This document shows positions 11,390-23,229 of a stretch of DNA of 64,000 nt, piece after piece. Position 1 is the stretch's first letter, and each line of letters opens with the position of its first letter. The notes beneath the pieces were generated by a model, which was not told the origin of the DNA, made no database searches, and saw only the letters and a program-made list of their open reading frames with translations. The DNA is from Diplolepis rosae (Eukaryota > Arthropoda > Insecta > Hymenoptera > Diplolepididae), in contig JAPYXD010000704.1 of NCBI GenBank assembly GCA_030998225.1, positions 13,578,001 to 13,642,000 of the forward strand. The letters are read 5' to 3'. The position numbers were made by a program, and so were the translations under genes.

Positions 11390-11653
11390 TGGTTACAGAA
11401 AAGTTATGTAACTATTCTAGAATAGAATTTAACAGTTTCTAGAACATGTTAGTAACAGGTTAGTAACCGGCGAGTAACTATGTCAATCTCTGAAATCTGT
11501 AACAATTCTATGACATATATTCTGTAACAGTTCTGGGATAATTTTAGAATGTTGTTACAAATGTTCTTTAGCAGTTATAAAACAATTCTATAACTCTGTT
11601 ATAAACTTAAAGTACTCTCTAAACCTAAATCAGTAAAAACTCACTGATTCACA

Positions 11654-11814
11654 CTCTCTAAATCTGAATCAGTGAGATTCTTACTGAAGTGAAATCACTC
11701 ACTTACTTTTGACTGTTCAATCAGTGACTTTTGATTAGTTTTTAGTGAAAAGCCAGTCAGCAGTGGGTCACTGATTCAACGTCAGTAAAAATCCTACTGA
11801 TTCAGATTTAGAGA
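11654..11814. mobile_element. CTCTCTAAATCTGAAT MITE, partial unit C copy
   Basis: It starts CTCTCTAAATCTGAATCAG and ends GATTCAGATTTAGAGAA. The interior has the CACTGATT/AATCAGTG motifs typical of the family. Confidence 0.75.
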
Positions 11815-11820
11815 ACAGTA

Positions 11821-12028
11821 AAAAACCACTGTTTCGAATGTTATAAGTCTTCCACATAGAAATTGGTGGAATTTGCCTGATTCCTCTAGGTAAACACACT
11901 ATTTAATCAGTGAAATGTACTGTTCAACAGTGAAACTTGCTGGTTAACCAGTGAGTTTCCCTAATCAGATCAGTTAAATTTCACTGATTCTATATGGAAG
12001 ACTTATAACATTCGAAACAGTGGCTTTT
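11821..12028. repeat. 208-bp inverted repeat
   Basis: The arm AAAAACCACTGTTTCGAATG…AAGTCTTCCA is complementary to TGGAAGACTTATAACATTCG…CAGTGGCTTTTT over about 38 bases. The loop is again rich in CACTGAT/CAGTGA motifs, so it looks like a derivative of the neighbouring MITE family. Confidence 0.75.
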
Positions 12029-12114
12029 TACAGTTTCGGATTTAGGGAGTAAACAATTACATAACAATTAGAGAATATGGTTATAATTTTGTTTATTTTT
12101 CTAAACCTTTCAGA

Positions 12115-13040
12115 GCTCCTATTTTTTGGAATCCCAAAATAATTCCGAAATACACTCTTTTACTCCGTAAATTGTTTAAAATTTTTAGCAATCTTCATAA
12201 ATCTATTGAAATCCTCCGAAATCCATGAAAAAGCTTCCAAGTCATTATGATCTATCACTATCTCTTTCATTGATTTTTTTCAATCTGAGTAAATTTTTTT
12301 TCATATTTGAAAATTGTTCAAATCCTTTAACACAATCATCCAAAATCGCTTGAAATCTTTTGAATTCTCCTGCAATCATTCAATATATTTAAAAATCTTT
12401 AAAAATCTTTTGAAATCCTGTTCAATATTTGTGTAATTTTCTTTTAATTTTGCAAACTCTTAAAATCATTTGTTTTTTCAATATCTCTTGAAATAATTAT
12501 AAAAATATCTCTAGATGTGATAGCTTTCAAATTTTTTGAAAATCTTTTACACGGAGAAACTTTTTATATCAATTTTTACTATAGTATTTTTCAATTTAGG
12601 GAAAAACGTTTCACTTTGAGAATTTTTGTTGGTAAAAATACTAAACTTTATAATAATGATATGAATCTTCAGCACAGTTCATAGCAAATTTTACCATAGT
12701 TTATACTAAAGTTTCATATCATTATTATAAAGTTTAGTATTTTTACTACAAAAATTATCAAAGTGATACGTTTTTCTCTAAATTGAAAAATACTGTAGTA
12801 AAAATTGATATAAAAAGTTTCTCCGTGTAATATTTTGTTGAATATCTTTTGTCATTTTGTCAATATTGTTCAGAATATCTTAAAACGTTATCAGCAATTA
12901 TTATTTTGCAAAAATTTTCAATTTCAGAATCTTTTAGAATTTTTATTAAATCCCTAATAGTATTTTTAAATCTCTTGAAATTTTTTAAATTGAAATCTTT
13001 CAACATCTATCATAATATCTTCAAATAAATCCACATCCTC
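12115..13040. repeat. Degenerate TTGAAATC-type low-complexity repeat
   Basis: Phrases such as TTGAAATCTTTTGAAATCC and AATCTTTAAAAATC recur at roughly 10-11-base spacing throughout. The block is interrupted by the MITE at 12550-12827. It is probably a decayed short-period satellite and is non-coding. Confidence 0.5.
12550..12827. mobile_element. CACGGAGAAAC MITE with TA duplication
   Basis: The termini are CACGGAGAAACTTTTTATAT and its complement ending GTTTCTCCGTG, flanked by TA (12548-12549 and 12828-12829). The arms pair over roughly 110-120 bp with few mismatches, leaving a small loop near 12690. A fragment with the same AATTTAGGGAAAAACG motif occurs near 47010. It is non-coding. Confidence 0.85.
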
Positions 13041-13304
13041 AATATCTTCAGTAACATTTATTTTTAATAATAAATGTTTTTTAGGAATGTTATGAAATGA
13101 TTTTAAGTTTATAATGTCGTTTAAAGCCTTTTAATCTCACAATTTGAAAAGCGCTTAAAATTTTTAATTTATTATAATTAGTCATATAAAGTAATGCTTC
13201 AAAAGCATTACTCCCAATTTGAAATTAATCGCTTGATTTTTCCATTTTCTGATGCGTCTTAATATATGTAATAACTAAATGCTTCTGGTCTTGAATTAAC
13301 AACC

Positions 13305-13709
13305 ATGACATTCTTAAACCCGAAGTCAAGAAAGGAAATTTACTATCTTAATACCAGGAATTACGAGAGGATCATTAGTTCAAAATATTTTCCACTAATA
13401 ATAGATAATCTTGATCTCTCGCGCTTAGCATTATATGACTCGAAACTAGTAACATATTTTGTACCGGTAGCTAGAATGGATGTAAATAAATTGTTTGAGG
13501 ACCTGTTTAGCCTATTTTACATAAATAAGAAGCAGCTACTTAAGTCACTCAGAGCGCCTTTGGTGATCTTTATACTCATATATACCAGTCGAGAAATATC
13601 TATATCAGCAAATCACCTTTACAACATCATAAGCCTCCAAGTGGTGAAATTATTTAGCTCTAACAGAATATTAAACACTATCTCTTATAATTATTACATA
13701 TTCGTCTAA
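13305..13709 (+). CDS. Hypothetical 134-residue orphan ORF
   Basis: The ATG lies in a good insect initiation context (AACAACCATGAC, A at -3). The frame runs 134 codons to TAA in a region where A/T richness should give stops every dozen codons. The product is basic and hydrophobic in its second half (around residues 75-110, with LLKSLRAPLVIFILIYTSRE). No domain is recognised and no signal peptide is clear. It starts just upstream of the AATCCG satellite. A single-exon host gene, a captured fragment, or chance are all possible. It is given as hypothetical only. Confidence 0.3.
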   Translation: MTFLNPKSRKEIYYLNTRNYERIISSKYFPLIIDNLDLSRLALYDSKLVTYFVPVARMDVNKLFEDLFSLFYINKKQLLKSLRAPLVIFILIYTSREISISANHLYNIISLQVVKLFSSNRILNTISYNYYIFV

Positions 13710-13814
13710 TACCTAACAACAATTTTATTCCAAAATCATAAAATACTAGAGATTAAATGAAACATGAATATTAAGCTGAGTAATCTTGAGTGGAGATAAA
13801 ACGCATAGAACGAG

Positions 13815-15075
13815 GGGAAATTAACTCTGGTAATCCGCTGGATCACTTGGTGATCTGAACTGGTAATCCGATTAATCCGGCCGAATTCGCAGTACTCCGA
13901 AGTAATCCGGAGCAATTCGGAAAAAATCGGAGCAATCCGGGGTAATCCAAGTAAATCGGAGCAATCCAGATAATGCTAGTAACCCAGAGTAATCTGGCGT
14001 AATCCACGGTGTACTCCGGTAATCCGCTGAAACACTTGGTGATCCAAACTGGTAATCCGGGGTAATTCGGAGAAATCCGCAGTAATTCGAAGTAAACCGG
14101 AGCAATCCGTGTTAATCCAAGTAAATCGGTGCAATTCGAGTAATGCAAGTAACTCGGAGTAATCCGGCGTAATCCACAGTGTACTCCGGTAATCTACTGG
14201 AATACTTGGTGATCCAAACTGGTAATCCGAGGTAATTTGAAGCAATCCGCAGTAATTCAAAGTAATCCGGAAAAAATCGGTGCAATCCGGGGTAATCCAA
14301 GTAAATCGGAGCAATCCGGTTAATGCTGGTAACCCGGAGTAATACGGCGTAATCCACAGTGTTCGCTAATCCGCTGGAACATTTGGTGATCCAAACTTGC
14401 AATCCAGGGTAATTCGGAGCAATCCGCAGTTATTCGAAGTAAACCGGAGCAATCCAAGTAAATCGGAGCAATCCGAGGAATGCAAGTAACCCGGAGTAAT
14501 CCGGCGTAATCCACAGTAATCTGTGGTAATCCGCTGGAACACTTGGTGATCCAACTGGTAATCCAAAGTAATTCGGAGCAATCCGCGGTAATTTAAAGTA
14601 ATTCGAAGTAACCCGGAAAAGATCGGTGCAATTCGAGGTAATCCAAGTAAATCAGAGCAATCCAGATAATGCTAGTAACCCAGAGTAATCCGGCGTAATC
14701 CACAGTGTACTCCGGTAATCTACTGGAACACTTGGTGATCCAAACTGGTAATCCGAGGTAATTTGGAGCAATCTGCAGTAATTCGAAGTAATACGGAAAA
14801 AATCGGTGCAATCCGGGATAATCCAAGTTAATTGGAGCAATCCGAGTAATGCAAATAACCTGGAGTAATCCGGCAAAATCCACATTAATCTCCGGTAATC
14901 CGCTGGAACACTTGGTGATCCAAACTGGTAATCCAAAGTAATTCGGAGCAATCCGCGGTAATTTAAAGTAATTCGAAGTAACCCGGAAAAGATCGGTGCA
15001 ATTCGAGGTAATCCAAGTAAATCAGAGCAATCCAGATAATGCTAGTAACCCAGAGTAATCCGGCATAATCCACAT
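13815..15075. repeat. AATCCG satellite with a 160-190 bp higher-order repeat
   Basis: The basic unit is about 10 bases (GTAATCCGGA, GCAATCCGAG and variants). A landmark CACTTGGTGATCCAAACTGG recurs near 13845, 14034, 14203, 14380, 14540, 14730 and 14910, defining a higher-order period of about 160-190 bp. The blocks at about 14536-14700 and 14905-15065 are nearly identical, 366 bp apart. The minus strand is open in several frames because the repeat unit lacks stops; the PDYSGLLRITPDY-like peptides are a consequence of periodicity, not evidence for a protein. Confidence 0.9.
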
Positions 15076-17100
15076 CCACTGGATCACGATTTCAGGAGTT
15101 GTTTCTTCCTCAGGATAGAATAAAATATCATAAATCTAAAATCCCAATCACTTACTATTTACGAAGGAGAGTCTTCCGTAATGTTTACAGAATTATAAGA
15201 TTTTAATGAAAGATATACACGTGCTGAATAAGAACTGCCCAGCATCACTTGCCCGAAGATCACCTTGTGATCCTGAACGTGATCATGATCAAGATCATAC
15301 GCTGCGGGGGTAAAAGTGACCTACTTACGCACGTCTACTGCACGTGTGCTGACAATATGAAAGCATATTATTTATTTTTACTCCGCCATGCACCTGCACT
15401 TTATTATAAAAAAGTCGAATACCAGAACTAGATTCTTCCTCTGATATATTTATTATCAACTAATTTCAATGCGCGACTAATTTCTCCAAGGAAATTTATC
15501 AATTCTTATTTTATATTTAAGGAATTATTTTTCCTTGAGGAATCAACATTTTTTTATTTAGTACATTTTGTGACCATAAGAAAACCAATAAGAATATTTT
15601 GTTATTCATACAAACAAATTTTTTTCTGCCAACAAAATATTTCGGTTGGATAAATATTGAATAAACTCGTAATTAGAAGTTTCTCAGCGTGGAAAAATAT
15701 GTTTTTCTAAAAAGTGAATTGAAAGTGATTAGAATTCTGAAGGGGGTTTCAATAGGAGTAAATTATTCCTAATTCAAACGTGATCGTGGGACCATTAAAA
15801 ATAATTCGTAATTTTATATTCACTTAGAGTTTCTAAAGAGCAGGAGAAAATGCTCTGAAAACTACAGTTTGTCGTATCTCTTTTCACTTGGCAAAGACAC
15901 CATAAAGCATGCAAAAATGTTTGAGAAAAACTTTAATTATTTGTTCTTGATAATCTATTATCCATACTGATAAGTAATTATCACTTTGTTGCTCTTTAAA
16001 ATTCTTGGTCTGACTTTTGAAAATCTTCTTATACACACTGCATTGATTTTATTTCATATTAATCAATTTTCTGATTTTGCTTTCATAAGAATTTTGAAGA
16101 ATTAATTATATATTTATAATGAAGTAATTTCTAAAAATTTTTTTACAATTTTTTCGAGATTATTCCATACATTTCTGGGAAAAATGATTTTTCAAGCCTT
16201 TTACCAAGTTACAAATTTGGTGGGAGGGGAATTCCCTAAAGTCAAGACATCACTAAATTAATAAAAAGGTTTGTTAAAATAATCTAAATTGATTTTTAAT
16301 TCAACAAATTCTTTTCGAACCAACAAAAACATTTTTGGGGATTTTTCTTAAACTTTTAGCAATTTGTTGAAAGAATTTGGGACTATCCTCTCAACTTGAA
16401 GATTTTAAAAACTTTCAATATATATTGTAAGGTCAAAATATTTGAGAAATATTTTACAAGAGTGTTTGAGGAATTTTCTTTATCAAATTTTAGTGAAAAT
16501 TTATGAAAGTTTGTAAAAATTAGGAAGCCAAGAGTTTTAAGAAGAATTCTTCAAGAAATTCATTACAGTCTATTCAAATATCATTTATAGAAACTATTTC
16601 ATAATAAACGTCATATCAAGCGATGAAAGTTTGACTTTCATTTTCTTAAAAGTAATTTAAATTCATAACAGATAATATTGAAAAAAATTGGATAATAGGA
16701 GTGAATAGCCTAATTAATAGTAGAATAGTTATTGGAAGTAATGTAAATAATATTTTTAGTTGCTAATGAGCATATAAAAAATTATTTACTGTCTCAATCA
16801 ATAGATTATTTTCCACATAGCTACATCTAATTAATTTGCAATTTTTCACAAATCCTATTCTGATTTATTAATGTAGATCATAATATTATGAATTCAGATT
16901 ACGAATTGCACAAATTTAATTTGCATTTATTTAATCGGAAGTGTATTTATTAAATTAATTCGGATTTCAGGTGTGTGAATGAATCCATAGTTGATGGACT
17001 TAACGGTCTACCTAAATTTATTTTACAACAAGATGATCGAATCGAAGTACGGAAGTGAGTAATTGATTCAGTAAAGTCTTTGCTTAGAGCTGTAAAAGAT
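15076..17100. other. Gene-free AT-rich stretch
   Basis: No supported gene. Near 15250-15300 a short GATCA/TGATC-rich patch (ACGTGATCATGATCAAGATC) stands out. A 60-codon frame at 15249-15431 is too short to support. Confidence 0.5.
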
Positions 17101-17108
17101 GGATTTTA

Positions 17109-17206
17109 TGTGAATCATGCAACGGTTCGTTGATTGAACGTTAATGAGTTTTTTTGCACAAAAGTTTGACATTTATTTTAAATAAAAGTCACATTTGCAT
17201 AGAAAT
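17109..17206 (+). repeat. 98-bp direct repeat, left copy
   Basis: ATGTGAATCATGCAACGGTT…CACATTTGCATAGAAAT is repeated at 17760-17858. The 553 bp between consists of the palindrome-bearing dispersed repeat (17206-17375) and the third CACTCAGAAAAAA MITE. The layout suggests a local duplication whose interior was filled by mobile sequence. Confidence 0.8.
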
Positions 17207-17379
17207 ACCATGTTGCTTTCCTTATAACGAGAAATTGGAATTTCTGGACCGTGTCCCAGCAAACATGGTTACAGAAAAGTTATGTTCTAGTACCAAAGTG
17301 TAACAATTATTACAAAACATAATTATCTTTTTGTTCGAGAACAGTTACAGAACGTTTTTGCAGGGCGTGTTACTTGCTG

Positions 17380-17755
17380 CACTCAGAAAAAAAATTTGAT
17401 TGAATTAAAGAAAGTTATTTGTTTGGAAGACTTTCTTTGATTTAAAAAAATGATTTAATTGAATTAAATAAAATTTGTTTGGTTCAAAGTATTTTTGAAC
17501 CAAATAAAAATTTGTTCAAATCAAATAAATTTCGGTCTTAAATCAAACAAATTATATCTTTGGCCATATACGAATGCAATAATTTGTTTGTTTTGAAGAA
17601 AAATTCATTTGATTTAAAAAAACATTTAATTGCTCCAAAAATATTTTGTTTGAATTAAACAAATTTTATTTAATTCAAATAAATCTTTTTTTTAATGAAA
17701 AAAGCCATTCAAAAAAATTATTTTCTTTCAATCAATTAAATCTTTTTTCTGATTG
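17380..17755. mobile_element. Palindromic MITE, CACTCAGAAAAAA family, copy 3
   Basis: The left end is CACTCAGAAAAAAAATTTG and the right end is AAATCTTTTTTCTGATTG. It has the same interior landmarks as copies 1 and 2 (TCTTAAATCAAACAAATTAT, TTTGGCCATATACGAATGC). It is more diverged than the 5-6 kb pair. Confidence 0.78.
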
Positions 17756-17759
17756 TTTG

Positions 17760-17858
17760 ATGTGAATCATGCAATGGTTCGCTGATTGAACGTTAATGGA
17801 TTTTTTTGCACAAAAGTTTGACATTTATTTCAAATAAAATTCACATTTGGATAGAAAT
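17760..17858 (+). repeat. 98-bp direct repeat, right copy
   Basis: This is a direct copy of 17109-17206 with several substitutions (for example GGTTCGCTGATTGAACG against GGTTCGTTGATTGAACG). Confidence 0.8.
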
Positions 17859-17859
17859 T

Positions 17860-20220
17860 TATTGGATTAAAATCCGTTTTTTGTGGTTAAAATTTAACGT
17901 CAAAAATCATGATTGACATCAATGTTACGAGCTAATTTAAAAACATGAGAACGGATAAGAAAATTCAAATAAATTTATTATATTTAAAAAATATTATAAA
18001 TACATATTTATTTTTATTTTATAGTTATTTTCAGGAACAAAAAATCAATTCATTGATATTTAATCATTAAAATGAGAAAACGGATATTATCAAAGACGAA
18101 AATGTTACTTTCACAGGAAAAAAATTTCGGAAAACCATCATATCCGTAAATCCATATCTAATAAAACTACAATTGTTTGATTATCATAGCAAAATCATTT
18201 CAAAAAAATACCTCACCGTTGAAATTTATTAAGAAGGAAGAAAAAGGAGAAAGGCGATCACCATAACTTCTTCTTTCACTTCTTTCGTTCGCCTTCATTC
18301 TTGAAGATAAAAAAAGAGATATTATAAAGTAAAAATAAAAATATGACAGCTAACGTTTTAGTTCTTCTCTGACACTCTCATAAAGGCTTAAAAAAAATTT
18401 GAATTAATTCAACCGCAAATGGTTAGCCCCACTCCGGAAAAGATGTTCTCTCGAGTTCAAAAATTGCAGGAATGATTATGATATTAAAATATAGTTATTA
18501 TTCTTATTTTTTTCTTTCAATAATTAATTAATAGTTACTAATTCTTTTTGTAGTGCTTCTGAATTGATCTACCCCAGAAATATCGAATTTTCCCTAAAAG
18601 TACAATTGGAAAAATGGTGAAAAATTCTGTCTTTATAATACCACTTTCAATGTAAGTAAATAAATAATTAATTGGTATATTGATTCAACTGATCTGAGTC
18701 TGATTAATAGTCTCAGAAATCGAGGTGCTTTTGCATTAAAGAATCACAGTCGAATTAAAAATGTCAATTCATCGAATGACCAATGGACTAACTTTCACTC
18801 ATCAGAGAAACCATCTCGCACCTTTATACAGTTAGAATAGAAGAGGCACGTTTCGATCGTAATTAGATTCGCGATGGCTAGACGCATCGCACACAAAATG
18901 ATAATTGGCCAAGAATCGATTAATTAAGAGAAATTAACCACTTTAAAAAGATTTGTGCTTTCCTGAAAAAAATTCAAACTGTCAATCAATTTTCATGTAA
19001 AAATGAATTTATCGAGAACGAGATCAATTTCCTATATTCCTCTGATCTCATTTCTCATTGAGTATCAATCTCTATAAATTTAGAGCATAAAAGATATTAA
19101 CTTACACGAACTACATAAAATTGAAGCATATTATTAACTGCAATAACGAACAATGAATGTATCTCTAACACTTTCTACAGACTTCATTTTTATAAATAAA
19201 ATTATTTTACAACAAAGACGTTAGACACAGAGAAATCATCTTATTAGAAGACAATGGAAACATCTACCTATAAATCTATCTATAGATTTAATAAATTCAT
19301 CGTCTACTTTGCAGTTATATTATAATTTCATCATTTGAGGGGCAAGGATGCATTGAAAACTTTCTCTTGGTAGGATAGAGTTACCAATGAATTAAATTTG
19401 CTTTTGCCAAAGAGCAGATGGAAGGGAGGGGGGGGGGGCTGAGGATATTGCTTAGAAAGTTTTTGAGTCCTCCGAGGGGTATCGAATGTATCCTGATCGT
19501 CTAGATGTTTCTAAACAAGTTAGAGAAACTTTAGACATTCCTCTGGGATGGTTTGCAAATCCAGTGTAGGAGGAATTAGTTATCAAATTAATTCAAAACC
19601 TACAAGTTAGATAGGATTATTTTAAATTTAATATAGAGAAGTGAAAATAAAATAATTTGAATTATTGCCCAATTGAAAATGACTTTGTAGAATGAAATAC
19701 AATGAATGATAATGAAATATCAATTGTGATTTTCTGTGGGAATTTGAAGGCGACAATACTATATTTCATAATTTAAAAATCACAATAGTAGTTTCTCTTT
19801 TGCTAAGATTTATTTCCTGTAACGAATACCTGACACTCAAAGCAACCTTAGCTGGAAAAATGTAAACGACTGCTATTCACGACTTTAATTGTGATTTGTG
19901 ATATTTACATATAGATGGAAGCATCTCATTAGTGTGGATGCGATTAAATGAACAACTAATCAACGAAAGTGTGCAAAAGACTTGAAGAAGTTGTTTAATC
20001 TTTTGAGAACAGTACATTACAACTTTATATGTGCAGTCGATTAAGAAGAAAGCAACTCAAATCCATTAATCATTCACCGGGGCACTTTATATTTATGTCT
20101 TAATTCCTCTTTGGCTTCATTTTTCACTTACATACATATGAGTAATTTATCGACAGTATTTTTATTTGAATTATGAATTAGATTTTCTATATATTTCACT
20201 AAGCGATTAGAAAAATCTAC
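17860..20220. other. Long stretch without repeats or supported genes
   Basis: No transposon ends, tandem arrays or credible reading frames were found. A G-run (GGGAGGGGGGGGGG) lies at about 19426-19438. This is one of the largest apparently unique segments and could be intronic or intergenic host DNA. Confidence 0.5.
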
Positions 20221-20221
20221 A

Positions 20222-21950
20222 AAATATAAAAAAATTTAGGCCCAGAATAAAAATTCCTAAATACAAGAAGTTTGGTACTTAAATATTTTTACGAGTCGAT
20301 TTTTCAGTAAATTCTACAAGTAGTTCACTTCAATGGACAGATTTTATGTACAAAACTGAAATCGAATCTGTAACACTACAAACTCAAAATCCTCTCAACG
20401 TTCAAACAAAAATGAAATTAAAAATTTCAACAATCAGAAACAATTTGAACCCTCAAAATACCAAGATGACCAAATTTGGTCCAAAAGAAGCATTCCTTCT
20501 TCTCCCTTTTTTAGGTTCTCATAATTGTTCACTTTAAGACTTTTTTTGTTCCCAATTTGATTGTTTTGGTGTTTTGAGGGTTCAAATTTTTCCGGATTTT
20601 TGAAATTTTGAAATTAGGATTTCTGCACATTTCACTCAGCGTTCAGTAAAATCTATAAAATACGAAAAAAATCACACAGAAAAAAGGTTCCTAAAAACAA
20701 GGAGTTCGGTACTTATTTTTAGAACTTGATTTTTCAGTAAATTCTACAAGTAGTTCACTTCAATGGACAGATTTTATGTACAAAACTGAAATCGAATCTG
20801 TAACACTACAAACTCAAAATCCTCTCAACGTTCAAACAAAAATGAAATTAAAAATTTCAACAATCAGAAACAATTTGAACCCTCAAAATACCAAGATGAC
20901 CAAATTTGGTCCAAAAGAAGCCTTAAAATGGAATATTATGACAACCTAACATAAAAGGAAGAATGAAAGAAGAAGGTGGCTTTCCAAAAGCCCTTTCTGT
21001 TTTTTTTTTATTTTGACCTTTTTTGTTCCTAATCTCACTTTCTTCCTTTTTTTTAGGTTCTCATAATTGTTCACTTTAAGGCTTTTTTTGGTCCAAACTT
21101 GATTGTTTTGGTATTTTGAGGGTTCGCATTGTTTCAGATTCTTGAAATTTTGATTTAGATTTTCTGTGTTTCACTTAGCGTTCAGTAAAATCTGCGAAAC
21201 ACGAAAAGATCTACATATAGAATAAAGGTATGTTAAATTTACAGAATGTTAGATAATTTTTTTTACACTTTGACTTTTTAGTATATTTTTCGTATTTTTT
21301 CGATTTTACTGGACGCCAAGTGAAACACAGAAAATCAAAATTTCAAGAATCCGAAACAATTCGAACCTTCAAAATACCAATACGACCAAATTTGGACCAA
21401 AAGAAGCCTTAAAATGAACAATTGTGAGAACCTAACAAACAAAAAAGAATGAAAAAAGGTGATTTTGAAAACCCCTTCCTACTTTTTTTCTCTTGCCCTT
21501 TTTTGTCCCTAATCTCACTTTCTTCCCTTTTTTTAGGTTCTCATAATTGTTTACTTTAAGGCTTCTTTTGGTCCAAACTTGATTGTTTTGGTATTTTGAG
21601 GGTTCGCATTGTTTCAGATTCTTGAAATTTTGAATTAGATTTTTTATGTGTTTCACCTAGCGTTCAGTAAAATCTACAAAATATGCAAAATTCTACACAT
21701 AGAATAAAGGTATGTTAAATTTACAGAATGTTAGATAATTTTTTTACAATTTGACTTTTTAGTATATTTTTCGTATTTTTTCGATTTTACTGGACGCCAA
21801 GTGAAACACAGAAAATCAAAATTTCAAGAATCCGAAACAATTCGAACCTTCAAAATACCAATACGACCAAATTTGGACCAAAAGAAGCCTTAAAATGAAC
21901 AATTGTGAGAACCTAACAAACAAAAACTTTACGAATCTTTATTCTACGTG
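20222..21950. repeat. Repeat array of about 470-480 bp with internal inverted symmetry
   Basis: A block from AAGTTTGGTACTT… to …CAAATTTGGTCCAAAAGAAG (20270-20490) recurs almost identically at about 20705-20920. A block around TTAGGTTCTCATAATTGTTC…TTTTGAGGGTTCGCATTG recurs at about 21052 and 21533 (481 bp apart). The phrase AGAATCCGAAACAATTCGAA…CCAAAAGAAGCC on one half of a unit is the complement of the other half, so units are imperfect palindromes. A diverged fragment lies at about 32040-32205. It is non-coding. Confidence 0.85.
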
Positions 21951-22266
21951 TAGATTTTTTTTGGAAGATTAACGATTTTCTTGCATTTGAAGAGAGTGTG
22001 GATAATTATTGATAGAGGAAAATCAGGCAGGTAATTAGTTTACTCAAGTGGTTTAAATATTTTCTGCTAAACTGTTAGTTAGCCTCTTGCTTAGCTTGCT
22101 CGAAGTTATTAGCATTTTAATCTCGATAATATTGCGGTCTACGAGCTCCCGTCTGTTTATTTTCCATTAGAGTAAAGTGGGTTACGTTTCTTTTGTCTCC
22201 TCCTAGTCACCCACTTCTACACCTCTGTGATTCTCTCTATAGTGTAACGCATCAAGCGTGTTGTGA

Positions 22267-22292
22267 TAGAGAGAGGGAGAGAGAGAGAGAGA
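22267..22292 (+). repeat. GA microsatellite
   Basis: AGAGAGGGAGAGAGAGAGAGAG followed by AGAACG forms a simple GA run. The surrounding 21960-23220 has no supported gene. Confidence 0.9.
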
Positions 22293-22959
22293 ACGATATA
22301 GAAAGATAAAGAGAGAAAAATTGAGTAAAAGAGTCTTAACACTAGAAATACTACTATGCTAATCTAATTGCCATTTATTTGCTATTTTAGTGAAGAGTTT
22401 ACAGCCTCACTTCATTATTTGGCTATTTGTAAAAGAATTTATGATCTTCATTAAAGTTTGAAAGAGTATCAAGTTTGGAAATAAGAAATCTTATTCATCA
22501 TTTCTAAAAGGAAGTAAAAGCTATATGAATACATAATATCTACAAAAATTGGCAATTTCACTTTGCTGATTCAGCTCTTAGTCATTTCATATTCAAATAA
22601 AACATTACGTGAAACCTAATTGAAAATTAGACAAGGATAGCTTCAACTAAATATGATGACAATGAAAGGTAAAATTAGTGGTCATTGTTATACAATAATT
22701 GGATCCCCATAGCGGAAGAATATCATAAAAAACTTTCACTTTGGATTTTCATATTACGAAAGAAAACTTTCGCTAGTTCATCAAATATGATTCTCTAAAA
22801 ATAAGTCATGTGGATCAAAAATATGTTTTGAGTTTTATTCTGCTCATTAATTGTAACATAGATGTTCCAAATATTTTATGCAAAAAATGACCATAAAACA
22901 GAAGAAAGATCATCAACATTGTAACCATCAAATCTTGATAATATATAGCCTCGTAAAAA

Positions 22960-23220
22960 ATTTGGATTGGATTCCATTTGGCGCCAGTCCAAAAAACGGT
23001 TTTTAGTCTCCTTTGATGCGAATCGGACGAAAATCAATCCGGAATTTCAAATCAAACGAATTTAAACCCTATCAATCCGGATAATTCTCAGCTTGGATTA
23101 ATTCGGATCGAATGGATTGATTTTCAGTTGATGCATGTCAATCGAGATTGATTTTTTCGAATTGGATCAGAAAAAGACTGATTAAAATCGATTCCGAAAA
23201 TTTGAACAGGGATTCCCTAA
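22960..23220. repeat. Degenerate ATTCGGAT/AATCCGG-rich segment
   Basis: Short motifs such as TTGGATTAATTCGGATCGAA and AATCAATCCGGA recur in both orientations. It resembles an old MITE, but clear termini were not found. Confidence 0.3.
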
Positions 23221-23229
23221 TAGCAGAGA

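Larger units (their letters stand above)
9873..11653. repeat. Tandem duplication, two units of about 440-455 bp plus a partial third
   Basis: Unit A (9873-11218), after removal of the 889-bp insertion, matches unit B (11219-11653). Each runs from the MITE through GGTTACAGAAAAGTTATG, TAACAGGTTAGTAACCGG and ATTCTATAACTCTG to AAAACTCACTGATTC. A further partial unit starts at 11654. Only unit A contains the CACTG…CAGTG element, so that insertion came after the duplication, or was lost from B. Confidence 0.8.

Noticed and set aside
13843..14951. Long overlapping minus-strand frames with PDYSGLLRITPDY-like repeats
   Set aside because: They arise in several frames at once because the 10-base satellite unit lacks stops in that orientation. 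There is no single conserved frame and no domain.
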